DNA of 64,000 nt. Origin: Oceanospirillum sanctuarii (lineage in GTDB: Bacteria; Pseudomonadota; Gammaproteobacteria; Pseudomonadales; Halomonadaceae). Below are positions 1-9,358 of this stretch, piece after piece. The notes under the pieces are model-generated. The model saw only the letters and a list, made by a program, of their open reading frames with translations. It searched no databases and was not told the DNA's origin. The position numbers and the translations under genes were made by a program. Numbering within the stretch: position 1 is the first letter of the stretch; each line of letters starts with the position of its first letter. The DNA lies in contig NZ_MTBA01000013.1 of NCBI RefSeq assembly GCF_002150805.1, positions 1 through 64,000 on the forward strand, read 5' to 3'.

Positions 1-29
1 TCGTTCGACTTGCTCAACCGAGGCTGCGT

Positions 30-57
30 ATTTTACAGAAGCAATCCTCGATGTCAA
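30..57 (-). promoter_or_regulatory. Leftward sigma70 promoter, stable-RNA type
   Basis: On the minus strand TTGACA (52-57) and TAAAAT (30-35) are separated by 16 bp and followed by a GC-rich discriminator. This near-consensus layout is typical of rRNA/tRNA or translation-operon promoters. The target lies left of the window and cannot be seen. Confidence 0.6.
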
Positions 58-134
58 CACTTAATTTTTAAAAACTTTTCAAAAACAAGATGTTAACTGT
101 TGTCGTGAGACTTGCTCCGTGACAACGAGGGCGA

Positions 135-163
135 ATTATACGCACAAAACGGAGCAGCGCAAG
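135..163 (-). promoter_or_regulatory. Second leftward promoter in tandem
   Basis: On the minus strand a perfect TATAAT (135-140) lies 16 to 17 bp from TTGCGC/CTTGCG (157-163). It sits about 100 bp upstream of the promoter at 30-57 and points the same way. Two stacked strong promoters suggest a highly expressed leftward operon beyond the window edge. Confidence 0.5.
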
Positions 164-238
164 CCCTGATTGAAAGAAAATGTAAAATAATTACAAAAAC
201 TTAGAAGCAACCATTTTGCCTCCCCCCCCCTATATAAA

Positions 239-275
239 GCAAAACCCCGATCCGGATTCCGGATCGGGGTTTTGC
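239..275 (-). terminator. Perfect 18-bp hairpin terminator after fklB
   Basis: Positions 239-256 and 258-275 are a perfect inverted repeat around one central base, with GC-rich core and A/T-rich ends. It lies 60 bp downstream of fklB and can work in either direction. A run of nine C residues (222-230) follows on the left. Confidence 0.8.
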
Positions 276-336
276 TTACAGATAAGAACAGAGTGCTATG
301 CCTCTGCTCTTTGTCGAACTGCTACTTATAGAGCTA

Positions 337-948
337 TTACAGAATAGCCAGCAGCTCAACTTCAAATACCAGCACGGAGTATGGAGGGATTGCGCCCGCA
401 CCACGCTCACCGTATGCCAGATTCTGAGGAATGGTCAGACGCCATTTAGAACCAACAGGCATCAGCTGCAGCGCTTCAACCCAACCAGCGATTACGCCGT
501 TAACCGGAAATTCTGCAGGCTGATCACGAACAACAGAGCTATCGAACACTTCACCGTTGATCAGTTCACCGTGGTAGTGAACACGTACTTTGTCAGCTGC
601 TGCAGGCTTGTCACCTTCACCAACTGTCAGAACTTCATACTGCAGTCCAGACTCAGTTACTGTCACGCCTTCTTTCTTTGCGTTGTCAGCCAGGTAGTTC
701 TCACCGGCTTCTACAGTTTCTTTGTGTGCTTCTTTTTGCTTTTCAGCCAGACGCTGCTGGATCACTTCAAAAGCTTCGTGCAGCTCCATATCAGTCAGCT
801 GACTTTCTTTGCCTTCATAAGCTTCACGCAAGCCCAGAACAACCTGATCCAGTCCTAAACCTTCGATACCACTACTTGCCAGCTGCTCGCCCATCTGGCG
901 ACCAATGCCGTAACCTACTTTTGCTTCAACTGTATTCAGTTCGCTCAT
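337..948 (-). CDS. fklB: FKBP-type peptidyl-prolyl cis-trans isomerase (FKBP22-like)
   Basis: This 203-aa protein has the two-part layout of the FklB/FkpA/Mip group. A helical N-terminal dimerisation region (about residues 1-85, rich in Glu, Gln and Lys) precedes a C-terminal FKBP domain (about 95-203). The FKBP core shows the VHYHGELINGEVFDSS strand, a GWVEAL segment and the YGERGAG...IPPYSVLVFEVEL ending that forms the active pocket. No signal peptide is visible, so it should be cytoplasmic like E. coli FklB rather than periplasmic FkpA. It catalyses proline isomerisation during folding. It is a single gene ending in a strong hairpin. Confidence 0.93.
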   Translation of the reverse strand: MSELNTVEAKVGYGIGRQMGEQLASSGIEGLGLDQVVLGLREAYEGKESQLTDMELHEAFEVIQQRLAEKQKEAHKETVEAGENYLADNAKKEGVTVTESGLQYEVLTVGEGDKPAAADKVRVHYHGELINGEVFDSSVVRDQPAEFPVNGVIAGWVEALQLMPVGSKWRLTIPQNLAYGERGAGAIPPYSVLVFEVELLAIL

Positions 949-1102
949 TTTAAGGCTTACCCTTTGATTTCATTAAAATTCCATCTTAACACTCATCCCC
1001 CATAGATTCATCCATCCGACCAAACACAGAATATCCCTCAACAGGTCACGGTAGATGATTTTTCTGTTTTTATCTTTTTAGCCAGTTTGATAAACCATGA
1101 AA

Positions 1103-1132
1103 GTTTACTTTTACGTAAACGTCTCTTATATT
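1103..1132 (+). promoter_or_regulatory. Candidate promoter and operator of the bkd operon
   Basis: GTTTAC-N6-GTAAAC (1103-1120) is a perfect 6-bp inverted repeat. It overlaps a plausible promoter, TTTACT (1104-1109) and TATATT (1127-1132), with a 17-bp spacer. This is the only operator-like signal I see in the gene-free stretch 949-1347. The implied leader is about 200 nt and contains a repeated GGTACCGC motif. Known branched-chain regulators such as LiuR bind similar A/T palindromes, but assigning one here would be a guess. Confidence 0.4.
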
Positions 1133-1347
1133 CCGAGACACATCACATGGTCTCCCGGCCTAATGCAACGTCTAAAAATAGCTATATTAGAAACGGGATA
1201 CCTGTTTTGTGTGCCTTACCGGGTACCGCACAATCAGGTCACAGGCAGGCGGCTTTTCGCCCGATCAGCCGTCACTGACACAATCGGTACCGCCTGTACT
1301 TCTGACACGATCAGATGACTAATGACAAAAACAATAAAGGAAAGCTT

Positions 1348-2550
1348 ATGGCTACTTCAAAACAGTCCGCAAAGCAGTCCGAGGCTCCGGTGGTTCACAA
1401 TCCTGTCTTTATCGATGGCAGCGATTTAACAACCCCTACTCTCAAAATCCTTCGTCAGGATGGTTCCATCTACGAAGGCGCAGAACTGCCAGATATCGAC
1501 AAAGAACTGGCACTCAAGATTTATGACACCTTCCAGTTTATCCGTGCTCTGGATGAACGCATGATTGCTGCCCAGCGACAGGGCCGTATCAGCTTCTATA
1601 TGACCCAGATTGGTGAGGAGGCTGCTGATATCGGTAGTACCGCAGCGCTCGCCCATGACGACATGATCATGGCGCAGTACCGTGAGCAGGGTGCACTGGC
1701 ATTCCGTGGTTTCCCGCTGGATCAGTTTATGCATCAGCTGTTCAGTAATGAAAAGGATCTTGGTAAAGGTCGCCAGATGCCGATTCACTACGGCTCCAGC
1801 GAACTGAACTACATGACCATCTCTTCCCCGCTGGGTACTCAGCTGCCGCAGGCCGTTGGTTACGCGTATGGCTATAAACTGGAAGAGAAAGACAACTGTG
1901 TGATCTGCTATTTCGGTGAAGGCGCTGCTTCTGAAGGCGACTTCCATGCAGCGATCAATATGGCAGGTGTATTTAAAGTGCCTGCTATCTTCTTCTGCCG
2001 TAACAACGGCTATGCGATCTCCACCCCATCCAGCGAACAGTTTGCCGGTGACGGTATCGCACCACGAGCGGTTGCCTACGGTCTGAAAGCGATCCGTGTT
2101 GATGGCAACGATGTACTGGCGGTTCTGAAAGCCACTCAGGAAGCCCGTAAGCTGGCGGTTGAGCACAACCAACCGGTTCTGATCGAAGCGATGACCTATC
2201 GCCTTGGCGCACACTCCACCTCTGATGATCCATCCGGCTACCGCAGCAAGAAAGAGGAAGAGAAGTGGCGCGAGAAAGATCCGGTTCTGCGCTTTAAACA
2301 CTGGCTGATTCAACAGGGCTGGTGGAGCGAAGAGCAGGATGCCGAAGTGGCCGATGCCAAACGTAAAGCTGTAATGGCCGCCATGAAGGAAGCTGAGAAA
2401 GTTCCGGCACCTCATATTGATGATCTGATTACTGATGTCTACGACACCCCGCCTAAGCACCTGCAGGATCAGCTGGATGCGCTGAAAGCACACATCCGCA
2501 AATATCCGGACGCTTATCCGAAAACCGCTGGGAGAATAGACCATGAGTAA
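1348..2550 (+). CDS. bkdA1: Branched-chain 2-oxoacid dehydrogenase E1 alpha subunit
   Basis: This 400-aa protein is the ThDP-binding half of E1, which decarboxylates the 2-oxoacids of Val, Leu and Ile and passes the acyl group to lipoyl-E2. The ThDP/metal motif is visible as [18 protein letters not shown] followed by CRNN. The loop [16 protein letters not shown] matches the regulatory loop of the BCKDH alpha family. I chose ATG 1348 over the in-frame ATG at 1315 because AAAGGAAAG sits just before it. The stop overlaps the start of bkdA2 by 8 nt, so the subunits are translationally coupled. Length fits the roughly 400-410 aa family norm. Confidence 0.95.
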   Translation: MATSKQSAKQSEAPVVHNPVFIDGSDLTTPTLKILRQDGSIYEGAELPDIDKELALKIYDTFQFIRALDERMIAAQRQGRISFYMTQIGEEAADIGSTAALAHDDMIMAQYREQGALAFRGFPLDQFMHQLFSNEKDLGKGRQMPIHYGSSELNYMTISSPLGTQLPQAVGYAYGYKLEEKDNCVICYFGEGAASEGDFHAAINMAGVFKVPAIFFCRNNGYAISTPSSEQFAGDGIAPRAVAYGLKAIRVDGNDVLAVLKATQEARKLAVEHNQPVLIEAMTYRLGAHSTSDDPSGYRSKKEEEKWREKDPVLRFKHWLIQQGWWSEEQDAEVADAKRKAVMAAMKEAEKVPAPHIDDLITDVYDTPPKHLQDQLDALKAHIRKYPDAYPKTAGRIDHE

Positions 2551-3520
2551 TATGAATCTGCTCCAGGCGATTAACAACGCACTGGATATCGCGATGGACA
2601 AAGACAGCAAGGTGCTGTGCTTTGGTGAAGACGTGGGTCACTTCGGTGGCGTGTTCCGTGCCACCAGTCATCTGCAGGAAAAGTACGGTAAAAGCCGCTG
2701 CTTCAATACCCCTCTGACCGAGCAGGGCATTATCGGCTTTGCCAACGGTTTAGCCTCAGGCGGCCACAAGCCGATTGCTGAGATTCAGTTTGCCGACTAT
2801 ATCTTCCCGGCATTCGACCAGATTGTGAATGAAGCCGCCAAGTTCCGTTATCGCTCCGGTAATGAGTTTAATGTTGGCGGTCTGACGATTCGTTCTCCTT
2901 ACGGTGGCGGTATTCACGGTGGTCTTTATCACTCACAGTCTCCGGAAGCTTACTTTACCGGCACTCCGGGTCTGAAAGTAGTTATTCCACGTAACCCGTA
3001 CCAAGCCAAAGGTCTGTTGCTGGCATCGATCCGTGATGACAACCCAACTATCTTCTTCGAGCCTAAACGTCTCTACCGCGCCTCTACCGGCGAAGTACCG
3101 GAAGAAGATTACGAACTGCCGCTGGGCAAAGCGGACATCATGCAGGAAGGCACCGATATCACCGTATTAGGCTGGGGCGCTCAGATGGAAGTGCTTGAGA
3201 AGGCCGTTGCTATGGCGGCGGAAGACGGCATCTCCTGCGAACTGATCGACCTGCGCACCCTGATGCCGTGGGATGTGGAAACCGTCAGCCAGTCGGTTCA
3301 GAAAACCGGCCGTCTGCTGATCAGCCACGAAGCACCACTGTCCGGTGGTTTTGCCGGTGAGATCGCCGCCACGATTCAGGAAACCTGTTTCCTCTATCTG
3401 GAATCGCCGATCGCCCGTGTAACCGGTCTGGATACCCCGTTCCCACTGGCTCACGATAAAGAGTACATGCCGGATCATCTGAAAAACTACGAAGCGATCA
3501 AACGCAGCGTGTCATTCTGA
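2543..3520 (+). CDS. bkdA2: Branched-chain 2-oxoacid dehydrogenase E1 beta subunit
   Basis: This 325-aa protein is a transketolase-like pyrimidine-binding domain followed by the transketolase C-terminal domain, as in BCKDH/PDH E1 beta. Visible marks are [14 protein letters not shown] near the N-terminus, [16 protein letters not shown], the glycine-rich [19 protein letters not shown] segment, and the C-terminal [16 protein letters not shown] stretch. It pairs with the alpha subunit (8-nt gene overlap) to make the alpha2beta2 E1. Length and motifs are ordinary. Confidence 0.96.
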   Translation: MSNMNLLQAINNALDIAMDKDSKVLCFGEDVGHFGGVFRATSHLQEKYGKSRCFNTPLTEQGIIGFANGLASGGHKPIAEIQFADYIFPAFDQIVNEAAKFRYRSGNEFNVGGLTIRSPYGGGIHGGLYHSQSPEAYFTGTPGLKVVIPRNPYQAKGLLLASIRDDNPTIFFEPKRLYRASTGEVPEEDYELPLGKADIMQEGTDITVLGWGAQMEVLEKAVAMAAEDGISCELIDLRTLMPWDVETVSQSVQKTGRLLISHEAPLSGGFAGEIAATIQETCFLYLESPIARVTGLDTPFPLAHDKEYMPDHLKNYEAIKRSVSF

Positions 3521-3538
3521 TAACCGCAGGAGATGAAT

Positions 3539-5119
3539 ATGATTCAGGAATTTATTCTGCCGGATATTGGTGAAGGCATCGTTGAGTGTGAACTGGTGGA
3601 ATGGCTGGTAAAAGAGGGTGACATCATCACCGAAGATCAGCCCGTTGCCGATGTGATGACCGACAAAGCACTGGTTCAGATCCCGGCTATGCACCACGGC
3701 AAAGTGGTTAAACTGCACTACAAGCAGGGTGAAATCGCCAAGGTTCACGCGCCACTGTTTGCCGTTGAAGTGGAATCTGAAGCGACAAATACCGCTGAAG
3801 TTGCCAATGACACCGCTGCTGACCAACCACAAGCATCATCTGCCTCTGCTACAGGCGGCAAACGCACCAAAGACTTTATCCTGCCGGATATCGGCGAAGG
3901 TATTGTTGAATGTGAGCTGGTGGAATGGCTGGTTAAAGAAGGCGACTGGGTGGAAGAAGATCAGCCCGTTGCCGATGTAATGACCGATAAAGCGCTGGTT
4001 CAGATCCCTTGTATGGATCATGGCCGCATCAGCAAGCTCTATTATAAGCAGGGTGAAATCGCCAAAGTGCATGCCCCTCTGTTTGAGATCGAGATCGAAG
4101 ATGACAGCCAGCCTGCTGCACCTGTTGCCACCGCCGCAAGTCCGGCGACTGAAACTGCTCAGCCGGTAGCAGAAGCATCAGCTTCTCCTGTGGCACAAGG
4201 TAAAGCACTGGCAAGCCCTGCTGTTCGTCGTATCGCCCGCGAGCATAATGTCGATATCAGTCTGGTTCAGGGTTCCGGTAAAGATGGCCGCGTACTGAAA
4301 GGTGATATTCAGGCTTATGTCGATGCCGGTCATCAGAACGCAGCAACAGAAACTGCTTCTGTGCAGGCTGCAAGTCAGCCAAGCTCGCAGACACCAGTAT
4401 CTCAGAGCAGTGCAGAAGATCGTGTTGAGCCAATTCGCGGTATTAAAGCAGCGATGGCAAAACAGATGGTCAGCTCCGTCTCCACCATTCCGCATTTCAC
4501 CTACGCGGAAGATATGGATATTACCGACCTGATCGCTCTGCGTAAGAAGCTGAAGCCTGGTATGGAAGCCAAGGGTATTAAGCTGACACTGATGCCGTTC
4601 TTTATGAAAGCGATGGCGCTGGCGATTCAGGAATATCCTGTGCTGAACAGCCGTGTGAATGATGACTGCACTGAGCTGACTTACCTCGGCAGTGTGAATA
4701 TCGGCATGGCGGTGGATACTCCAATCGGCCTTCTGGTGCCTAACGTGAAGAACGTGCAGAATCTCAGCATTAAAGAGATCGCACTGGAAGTTGCGCGCCT
4801 GACCGAAGCCGCCCGCGCGGGTCGCGTCAGTCAGGATGATCTGAAAGGCGGCACCATCAGCATCTCCAATATCGGAGCGCTGGGCGGCACCGTGGCAACG
4901 CCAATCATCAATAAGCCGGAAGCCGCTATCGTGGCGCTGGGTCGTACTCAGTCTCTGCCGCGCTTTGATGCCCAGGGCGCTGTCACCGCAAGAGATATTA
5001 TGCAGGTCAGCTGGTCTGGCGATCACCGGATTATCGACGGTGGCACCATCGCCCGCTTCTGCAACCTGTGGAAGCAATATCTGGAAGATCCGACCAGCAT
5101 GCTGGTAGATCTGCACTAA
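3539..5119 (+). CDS. bkdB: Branched-chain 2-oxoacid dehydrogenase E2 (dihydrolipoyl acyltransferase), two lipoyl domains
   Basis: This 526-aa E2 carries two N-terminal lipoyl domains (about 1-80 and 105-185), each with the lipoylated Lys in [10 protein letters not shown]. Ala/Pro/Gln-rich linkers, a peripheral-subunit-binding domain ([20 protein letters not shown]) and the acyltransferase core ending in the catalytic DHRIIDGGT follow. The lipoyl copies differ at only about 13 of 75 residues, so the duplication is recent or kept uniform. Pseudomonas BkdB has one lipoyl domain. ATG 3539 is preferred over ATG 3533 because AGGAG (3528-3532) abuts the latter. No lpdV-type E3 gene follows, so E3 must come from elsewhere. 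Confidence 0.95.
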   Translation: MIQEFILPDIGEGIVECELVEWLVKEGDIITEDQPVADVMTDKALVQIPAMHHGKVVKLHYKQGEIAKVHAPLFAVEVESEATNTAEVANDTAADQPQASSASATGGKRTKDFILPDIGEGIVECELVEWLVKEGDWVEEDQPVADVMTDKALVQIPCMDHGRISKLYYKQGEIAKVHAPLFEIEIEDDSQPAAPVATAASPATETAQPVAEASASPVAQGKALASPAVRRIAREHNVDISLVQGSGKDGRVLKGDIQAYVDAGHQNAATETASVQAASQPSSQTPVSQSSAEDRVEPIRGIKAAMAKQMVSSVSTIPHFTYAEDMDITDLIALRKKLKPGMEAKGIKLTLMPFFMKAMALAIQEYPVLNSRVNDDCTELTYLGSVNIGMAVDTPIGLLVPNVKNVQNLSIKEIALEVARLTEAARAGRVSQDDLKGGTISISNIGALGGTVATPIINKPEAAIVALGRTQSLPRFDAQGAVTARDIMQVSWSGDHRIIDGGTIARFCNLWKQYLEDPTSMLVDLH

Positions 5120-5152
5120 TCCTGAAAAGGTTAGTGATGTAGGATGAAAGCG

Positions 5153-5190
5153 AACAGGCACCCGAAGCATTTCAGGTGCCTGTTTTGCTT
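5153..5190 (+). terminator. Terminator of the bkd operon
   Basis: AACAGGCACC (5153-5162) pairs with GGTGCCTGTT (5175-5184), followed by a T-rich tail. It ends the bkd operon just before the kinase gene. This rules out the early kinase start at 5176, which would fall inside the hairpin. Confidence 0.8.
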
Positions 5191-5220
5191 TATAAAGAAC
5201 ACTTAATAGCAAGGCCGCTT

Positions 5221-7128
5221 ATGCCGGATAAACGCAAAAAACAGCAGTCAGCCACAGACCACGAAATCGGAAAAGCCCACAGCAAATCCGAGTACGACTC
5301 CCAGCTACAGCACTTCTATATCAATGAAGAGCAGTCGATCTACCTGATGAGCCATCAGGACGCCCAGAAGATCAAAGACTGGGTCGACCTGTGTGAAAGC
5401 CAGCTGATTCAGCACGGTTTCAGCCAGATTGAGTTTATCGGCAAGGGCGCTTACGGCTTTGTTTTTGGCGGCCTGTCTCCGGCGGGCAATCCCTACGTGT
5501 TTAAGTTCTCCCGTATCAACCTGCCTCAGCACGTTCAGGATCGGCTGGAAGAAGAAGCCTGGATGCAGCAACAGCTGGATCACACCAATATTCCGGCGGT
5601 GATCGAATACACCCGTATCAAAAAACAGTCCGTGCTGATTATGGAGCGGGCAAAGGGCATGGATCTGGAGCAGTTCAGCCTGAAGTATGGCCCCCTGCCA
5701 CCGCGCCTGGTGGTCAGTATCGCCGCACAACTGCGAGATATTCTCTGGTCGATGCGCCAGTTTGTTGATCGTAAGCCGGATGGTCAGGGCAGTATCAAAC
5801 CTATCGTACACGGCGATATCAAACCTTCGAATATCGTGATCGACCCGGAAACCGAAACCATCAAGCTGATCGACTGGGGCTCCAGCGTGTTTGCCCAGCT
5901 GGATGCTCAGGGGCAGCCGGTGGGCGACAACGGCATAAGTATGATGAGTGCTGACCACCAGCACACCAACGCCAAGTTGGGGGATGTTTATTTTATTGGC
6001 GAAGAGCAGCTCAATGGCTCCCTCTCCTCCCCCCGGTTTGATGAACAGGGCGCAGCGGGAACCCTGTACGCCATCGCCTCCGGTCAGTCCTGCCGTTACG
6101 GCCATAAAGCGATTCCCGCCACCTCACTGGGTTTACCGGTGGAGTTCGCCCGCACCCTGCAGACCCTGCTGGATGATGATCCGAACAAGCGCCAGCAGGC
6201 GGGGGATTACTTTATCCGCGAGATGCCTAAGATGCGTCATCTGGTGTTTGCCGAGGATCAGTGGCCAAGGCCAAAACCTCTGGTTCCGGTCTGGAGCCAC
6301 CAGAAAACCGTCGCCATCGACACCGTGGTGTATAACTCCCGCAAAACCTTTCTGCGGGAAGAGCAGCAGGATCACTATCTGGCGGATGTAAACGATGTCG
6401 AGCTGGAGAAATACTATAAGAACTTTATGCATGGCATGGGCAAAACCGAACGTGCTTTTCTGGCCAGTATCAGCCGCTTAGGTAAGTATCCGCTGGTGGG
6501 CGGTCTGGGGATTCACTGGGATGAGAAAGGCGTGCATATCGATTCCAGCCTCAACCTGTATGAGCCGGAACTGCAACCGGCCTTTACCGCAGCCGTGAAT
6601 AATATGGTGCATCTGGCACGCTCGATTCATCGGGTTGGCGTATTCAAATGCTGTATGTTTAACGCCCGTGTCACCCTGCATATGGAACGGGATAATCCCG
6701 ACGAGCCCTTTAAAGCACCGCAAGGGGCTGAGATTCCCTTTGAAGTCACCCCCGCACCACCGGTGGATGAACCCAGCCGATTGCACTCCTATTTTGAAGA
6801 CGGGGAAGACCCGGAAGAACTACTGGTACTGCCCGCCCCGATCCGAAAACAGGTAGAGCGCCTGAACCAGATCCGGCACACCGGCTGTATCATCTTTGAG
6901 AGCCTGCCCAAGCATCTTAAGTTGCACAGTTATTATGTACTGCTGGATGAGAGCAAAGAGGAAGAGTTTCGGGATGCGCTGCGGATTATTCTGGAGAATA
7001 TTCCGCTGATTGATGGACAGGGGATTTCAGGGTTTATGAAACTCCCCTACAAAAATACACGCAGCTTTAGTCATCTGGAGTGCCAACCGGATCATTTCTA
7101 CCCGAGGAACCCGAAAGAGCAGTTGTGA
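5221..7128 (+). CDS. Serine/threonine-type protein kinase with unknown C-terminal domain
   Basis: This 635-aa protein has a eukaryotic-like kinase domain at about residues 65-330. The glycine loop GKGAYGFVFGG is at 74-84, the likely ATP-binding Lys is K95, the catalytic loop HGDIKPSN is at 197-204, and DWG (218-220) replaces DFG. All key residues needed for phosphotransfer are present. The remaining 300 residues (about 340-635) match no family I recognise and have no membrane segment, so the kinase looks soluble. ATG 5221 is chosen because upstream starts lie in the bkd terminator. It is a single gene between two hairpins. The substrate is unknown. Confidence 0.82.
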   Translation: MPDKRKKQQSATDHEIGKAHSKSEYDSQLQHFYINEEQSIYLMSHQDAQKIKDWVDLCESQLIQHGFSQIEFIGKGAYGFVFGGLSPAGNPYVFKFSRINLPQHVQDRLEEEAWMQQQLDHTNIPAVIEYTRIKKQSVLIMERAKGMDLEQFSLKYGPLPPRLVVSIAAQLRDILWSMRQFVDRKPDGQGSIKPIVHGDIKPSNIVIDPETETIKLIDWGSSVFAQLDAQGQPVGDNGISMMSADHQHTNAKLGDVYFIGEEQLNGSLSSPRFDEQGAAGTLYAIASGQSCRYGHKAIPATSLGLPVEFARTLQTLLDDDPNKRQQAGDYFIREMPKMRHLVFAEDQWPRPKPLVPVWSHQKTVAIDTVVYNSRKTFLREEQQDHYLADVNDVELEKYYKNFMHGMGKTERAFLASISRLGKYPLVGGLGIHWDEKGVHIDSSLNLYEPELQPAFTAAVNNMVHLARSIHRVGVFKCCMFNARVTLHMERDNPDEPFKAPQGAEIPFEVTPAPPVDEPSRLHSYFEDGEDPEELLVLPAPIRKQVERLNQIRHTGCIIFESLPKHLKLHSYYVLLDESKEEEFRDALRIILENIPLIDGQGISGFMKLPYKNTRSFSHLECQPDHFYPRNPKEQL

Positions 7129-7147
7129 TGGGGATTTGGGAAGGCAA

Positions 7148-7175
7148 AACAACCTCTCCGGTTGGAGAGGTTGTT
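7148..7175 (+). terminator. Hairpin after the kinase gene
   Basis: AACAACCTCTCC (7148-7159) and GGAGAGGTTGTT (7164-7175) form a perfect 12-bp stem with a GGTT loop, 20 bp after the kinase stop. It lacks a clear T tract on the plus strand. It marks the left chromosomal flank of the cassette pair, which begins 3 bp later. Confidence 0.6.
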
Positions 7176-7177
7176 GG

Positions 7178-7279
7178 TCCTAACACCCTGTTAAGGGGCT
7201 GATTAATGTTTGGCTAAAATGTGAAGCGAAGCGAAACCGAGCCAAACGTTAGCAGCCCCGCTTGAATAGTTTGTTATGT
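7178..7279 (-). repeat. attC recombination site of cassette 2
   Basis: Read on the minus strand, R'' ACATAAC (7273-7279) and R' GTTAGGA (7178-7184) bracket an imperfect inverted repeat. The arms are GGGGCTGCTAACGTTTGGCT and AGCCAAAC...CAGCCCC, with unpaired bases in one arm as in folded attC sites. The loop region contains TTTCGCTTCGCTTC. Size is 102 bp. The R' is a hybrid with the chromosome on the left. Confidence 0.85.
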
Positions 7280-7283
7280 AACT

Positions 7284-8264
7284 TTACGCCATACCAAGAA
7301 GTTTATATATAGGAATACAAATTTCCTCATTTTCTTCTTCTGTCATTTCTAGCCAATCGGTCATCCTATTAAGTAGTTCATGCTGTTTATGAACGAATTG
7401 TATAAGAGCGTATTGGTCTATTTTTACTTGAGGGGGAATAGTGTTGATAAGTTGTGCATTAGCACAACATAGTGCTATTGACTTTAAACCACATAAATTG
7501 TTCGAAGGATCACAATAAAAAAACAAAGGTAGCTTATCAGCCAATTTTTTTGAAAAGTGAACAACTTCTGGAATCTCAAATAATTCACGAGAATCTGATT
7601 CATATCCGAAAAATGAGATTTCAACATTACTTTTCTTTTTAAAAGCTAATTCACGTGAAACGTGAAACCTATCAAATTGACTTACGACTTCTGAAATACC
7701 ACCAGATTCAACCCACTCTTTTGAAATAACGATATGAAAACTATCTGTATGCTTAGTGATTACATCATTGATTAGCCAATATTTCTCCAATTCCTCAGTG
7801 TAATCAGTAACATCAGGCAACATAGAAGTAATTAATTTTTTACTATCGACTAAAACTTGATTCTTAGAAATAGACATTTTCCATGCTGAAGGTGTACTTT
7901 CTGTTTTATTTGCATCAAATAATTCCCAATAAACATCGTTCGAATCTGGGTCACATAACATGATGAACACAGGCAAGGGATAATTTAATAAATAATTTAT
8001 ATGTTTTAGCTCACCACGGTAAATATAACCCCATCTATTTTCTTCTTTAAAAAAGGATTTACCATATTTAATTTGAACTGCAAAAGTTTGGCCCGTTACC
8101 GTACCGTTAACATCGACAACATCAACTTGACCATCTATTCCAAAATCAAATTCTTGTGGTGTTCTTTTGAAGATCCAACCTAAACTTTCAAATACTATTG
8201 TTGAAACCCGTTGTACACCTAATTCTCCTTTTTGTGCTTCTACAGAATATTTTGGACCTAACAT
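7284..8264 (-). CDS. DUF4365-type protein, PD-(D/E)XK-like nuclease fold (integron cassette gene)
   Basis: This 326-aa protein begins with a region matching DUF4365: a helical start, EFDFGIDGQVDVV (about 39-51) and GQTFAVQIKYG (about 58-68). The acidic residue D44 with Q64-x-K66 looks like a PD-(D/E)XK active site in its QxK form. The rest (about 100-326) is unrecognised. DUF4365 domains occur in many restriction and phage-defence contexts, so a defence role is plausible but inferred. ATG 8264 is used. An in-frame TTG at 8276 is possible and neither has a strong ribosome site. It is the only gene of cassette 2 and is AT-rich compared with the flanks. Confidence 0.75.
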   Translation of the reverse strand: MLGPKYSVEAQKGELGVQRVSTIVFESLGWIFKRTPQEFDFGIDGQVDVVDVNGTVTGQTFAVQIKYGKSFFKEENRWGYIYRGELKHINYLLNYPLPVFIMLCDPDSNDVYWELFDANKTESTPSAWKMSISKNQVLVDSKKLITSMLPDVTDYTEELEKYWLINDVITKHTDSFHIVISKEWVESGGISEVVSQFDRFHVSRELAFKKKSNVEISFFGYESDSRELFEIPEVVHFSKKLADKLPLFFYCDPSNNLCGLKSIALCCANAQLINTIPPQVKIDQYALIQFVHKQHELLNRMTDWLEMTEEENEEICIPIYKLLGMA

Positions 8265-8300
8265 TTTTACTACCAATGTGAATATTGAATGAGACTAGTT

Positions 8301-8398
8301 ACATAACTCCGCAATATACGGCAAAAATAGCTGGCTATACTTTGTGAGAAACGAACAAAAGCCAGTTGTTTTTGTCCGATTTAATTGCTTTGTTAAGT
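8301..8398 (-). repeat. attC recombination site of cassette 1
   Basis: Read on the minus strand, R'' ACTTAAC (8392-8398) overlaps the stop region of the upstream gene, and GTTATGT (8301-8307) closes the site. The arms CGGACAAAAACAACTGGCT and AGCCAGCTATTTTTGCCG pair imperfectly, giving a 98-bp hairpin. It separates cassettes 1 and 2. Confidence 0.82.
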
Positions 8399-9358
8399 GT
8401 CTTTTCTAGTGAAAAAACTACTAGCAGCCATACCTAATACACTAAGAGCAATAGTGAACATTAGCCCTATAAACCATTTGTTCTGGTCATACATTCTATC
8501 TATTTCTGCTTTAGTTTGTGTTAACTCTGCCTTTATAGATTCTTCAGCGTTATTTAAGTCCTTTCTTAAAATTGGGACTGCGAGTGCCTTAGCCGGATCT
8601 ACCGTAATTGCAGCTTCAAGGGCTTCAAGCTTCTTGCTTACACTATCTAAATTGGCCCCCATAAGCTTGGCTTCTACTTTCCAACCGTGATCATTTGGAA
8701 CGGTTGAAATAGTCTTAATACTTTTAAGAGCACCATCAACTTCAGCACGGAGTGACATTATTTCTGATTTTAGTTTTGAGTTTTCTGACTCTAATTTCGT
8801 GATTTTTTCGGTTAAATCAGCATTGGTCAATGTTATTTTATCTTCTGAAATTAGCCCAAATAGCATGGCTATGGTAATTGCAGCGGCAATAGATGAGGCC
8901 ATCCCTGCAACTATTGTAGATAAAGCTCGTGCCTTATTTTTATTTGCTTGATTGGAAGCTCTCTTGCTCTTGTATAAAGTTGATTCAACATTCTTCAGTG
9001 AATCGTAGGTAGGCAAATCAAAAACTTGAGAGGCATCACCTTCTTTTGTATTTACTAGAAATGTACTTTCAACACCGTCCTTAAATCCGTATATGAAAGC
9101 TTGAACTCTCTCACTCAACATCTTTGAATATGAAGTTACTTGTTCAAGTGCTTTATCTAGATTTCTAAGATCTCGTTTTATTTCAAATATCGCTAATACT
9201 TGATTGGTATCAGGATCTTTTATGGCTAGATCGATTCTAGCTCTTGCTGAACGGCCAATAGCAAGGCCAACCTCTAGCACAATAGATGACTTTGGATAAC
9301 CCAACTCTAAAAGTCTATTAATTAACTTTTGCCTAACTTCTTCTTCCGAGAGTTCCAC
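8393..9358 (-). CDS. Membrane-anchored coiled-coil protein with PD-(D/E)XK / HSDR_N-like N-terminus (integron cassette gene)
   Basis: This 321-aa protein has an N-terminal domain (about 1-110) with the order E29, RID (41-43), IFEIKRD (57-63) and a Gln-rich helix. This is the D...ExK pattern of type I restriction HsdR N-terminal-like nucleases. A membrane segment follows (about 147-170), then a long coiled coil (about 175-215 and beyond), then a second membrane segment near 297-315. The start is GTG at 9358, fixed by AGGAGG five bases upstream. It fills cassette 1. A nuclease-like head attached to a membrane hairpin suggests an effector or sensor, but the function is unknown. Confidence 0.72.
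   Translation of the reverse strand: MELSEEEVRQKLINRLLELGYPKSSIVLEVGLAIGRSARARIDLAIKDPDTNQVLAIFEIKRDLRNLDKALEQVTSYSKMLSERVQAFIYGFKDGVESTFLVNTKEGDASQVFDLPTYDSLKNVESTLYKSKRASNQANKNKARALSTIVAGMASSIAAAITIAMLFGLISEDKITLTNADLTEKITKLESENSKLKSEIMSLRAEVDGALKSIKTISTVPNDHGWKVEAKLMGANLDSVSKKLEALEAAITVDPAKALAVPILRKDLNNAEESIKAELTQTKAEIDRMYDQNKWFIGLMFTIALSVLGMAASSFFTRKDT

Noticed and set aside
222-230. Nine-C run as a phase-variation tract
   Set aside because: It lies outside any gene and promoter, next to a terminator, so slippage would have no clear effect.
1426-2610. Long minus-strand frames opposite bkdA1 and bkdB (also 4178-5212)
   Set aside because: They are antisense shadows of strongly conserved dehydrogenase genes and match no family. 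Codon order is that of the sense gene.
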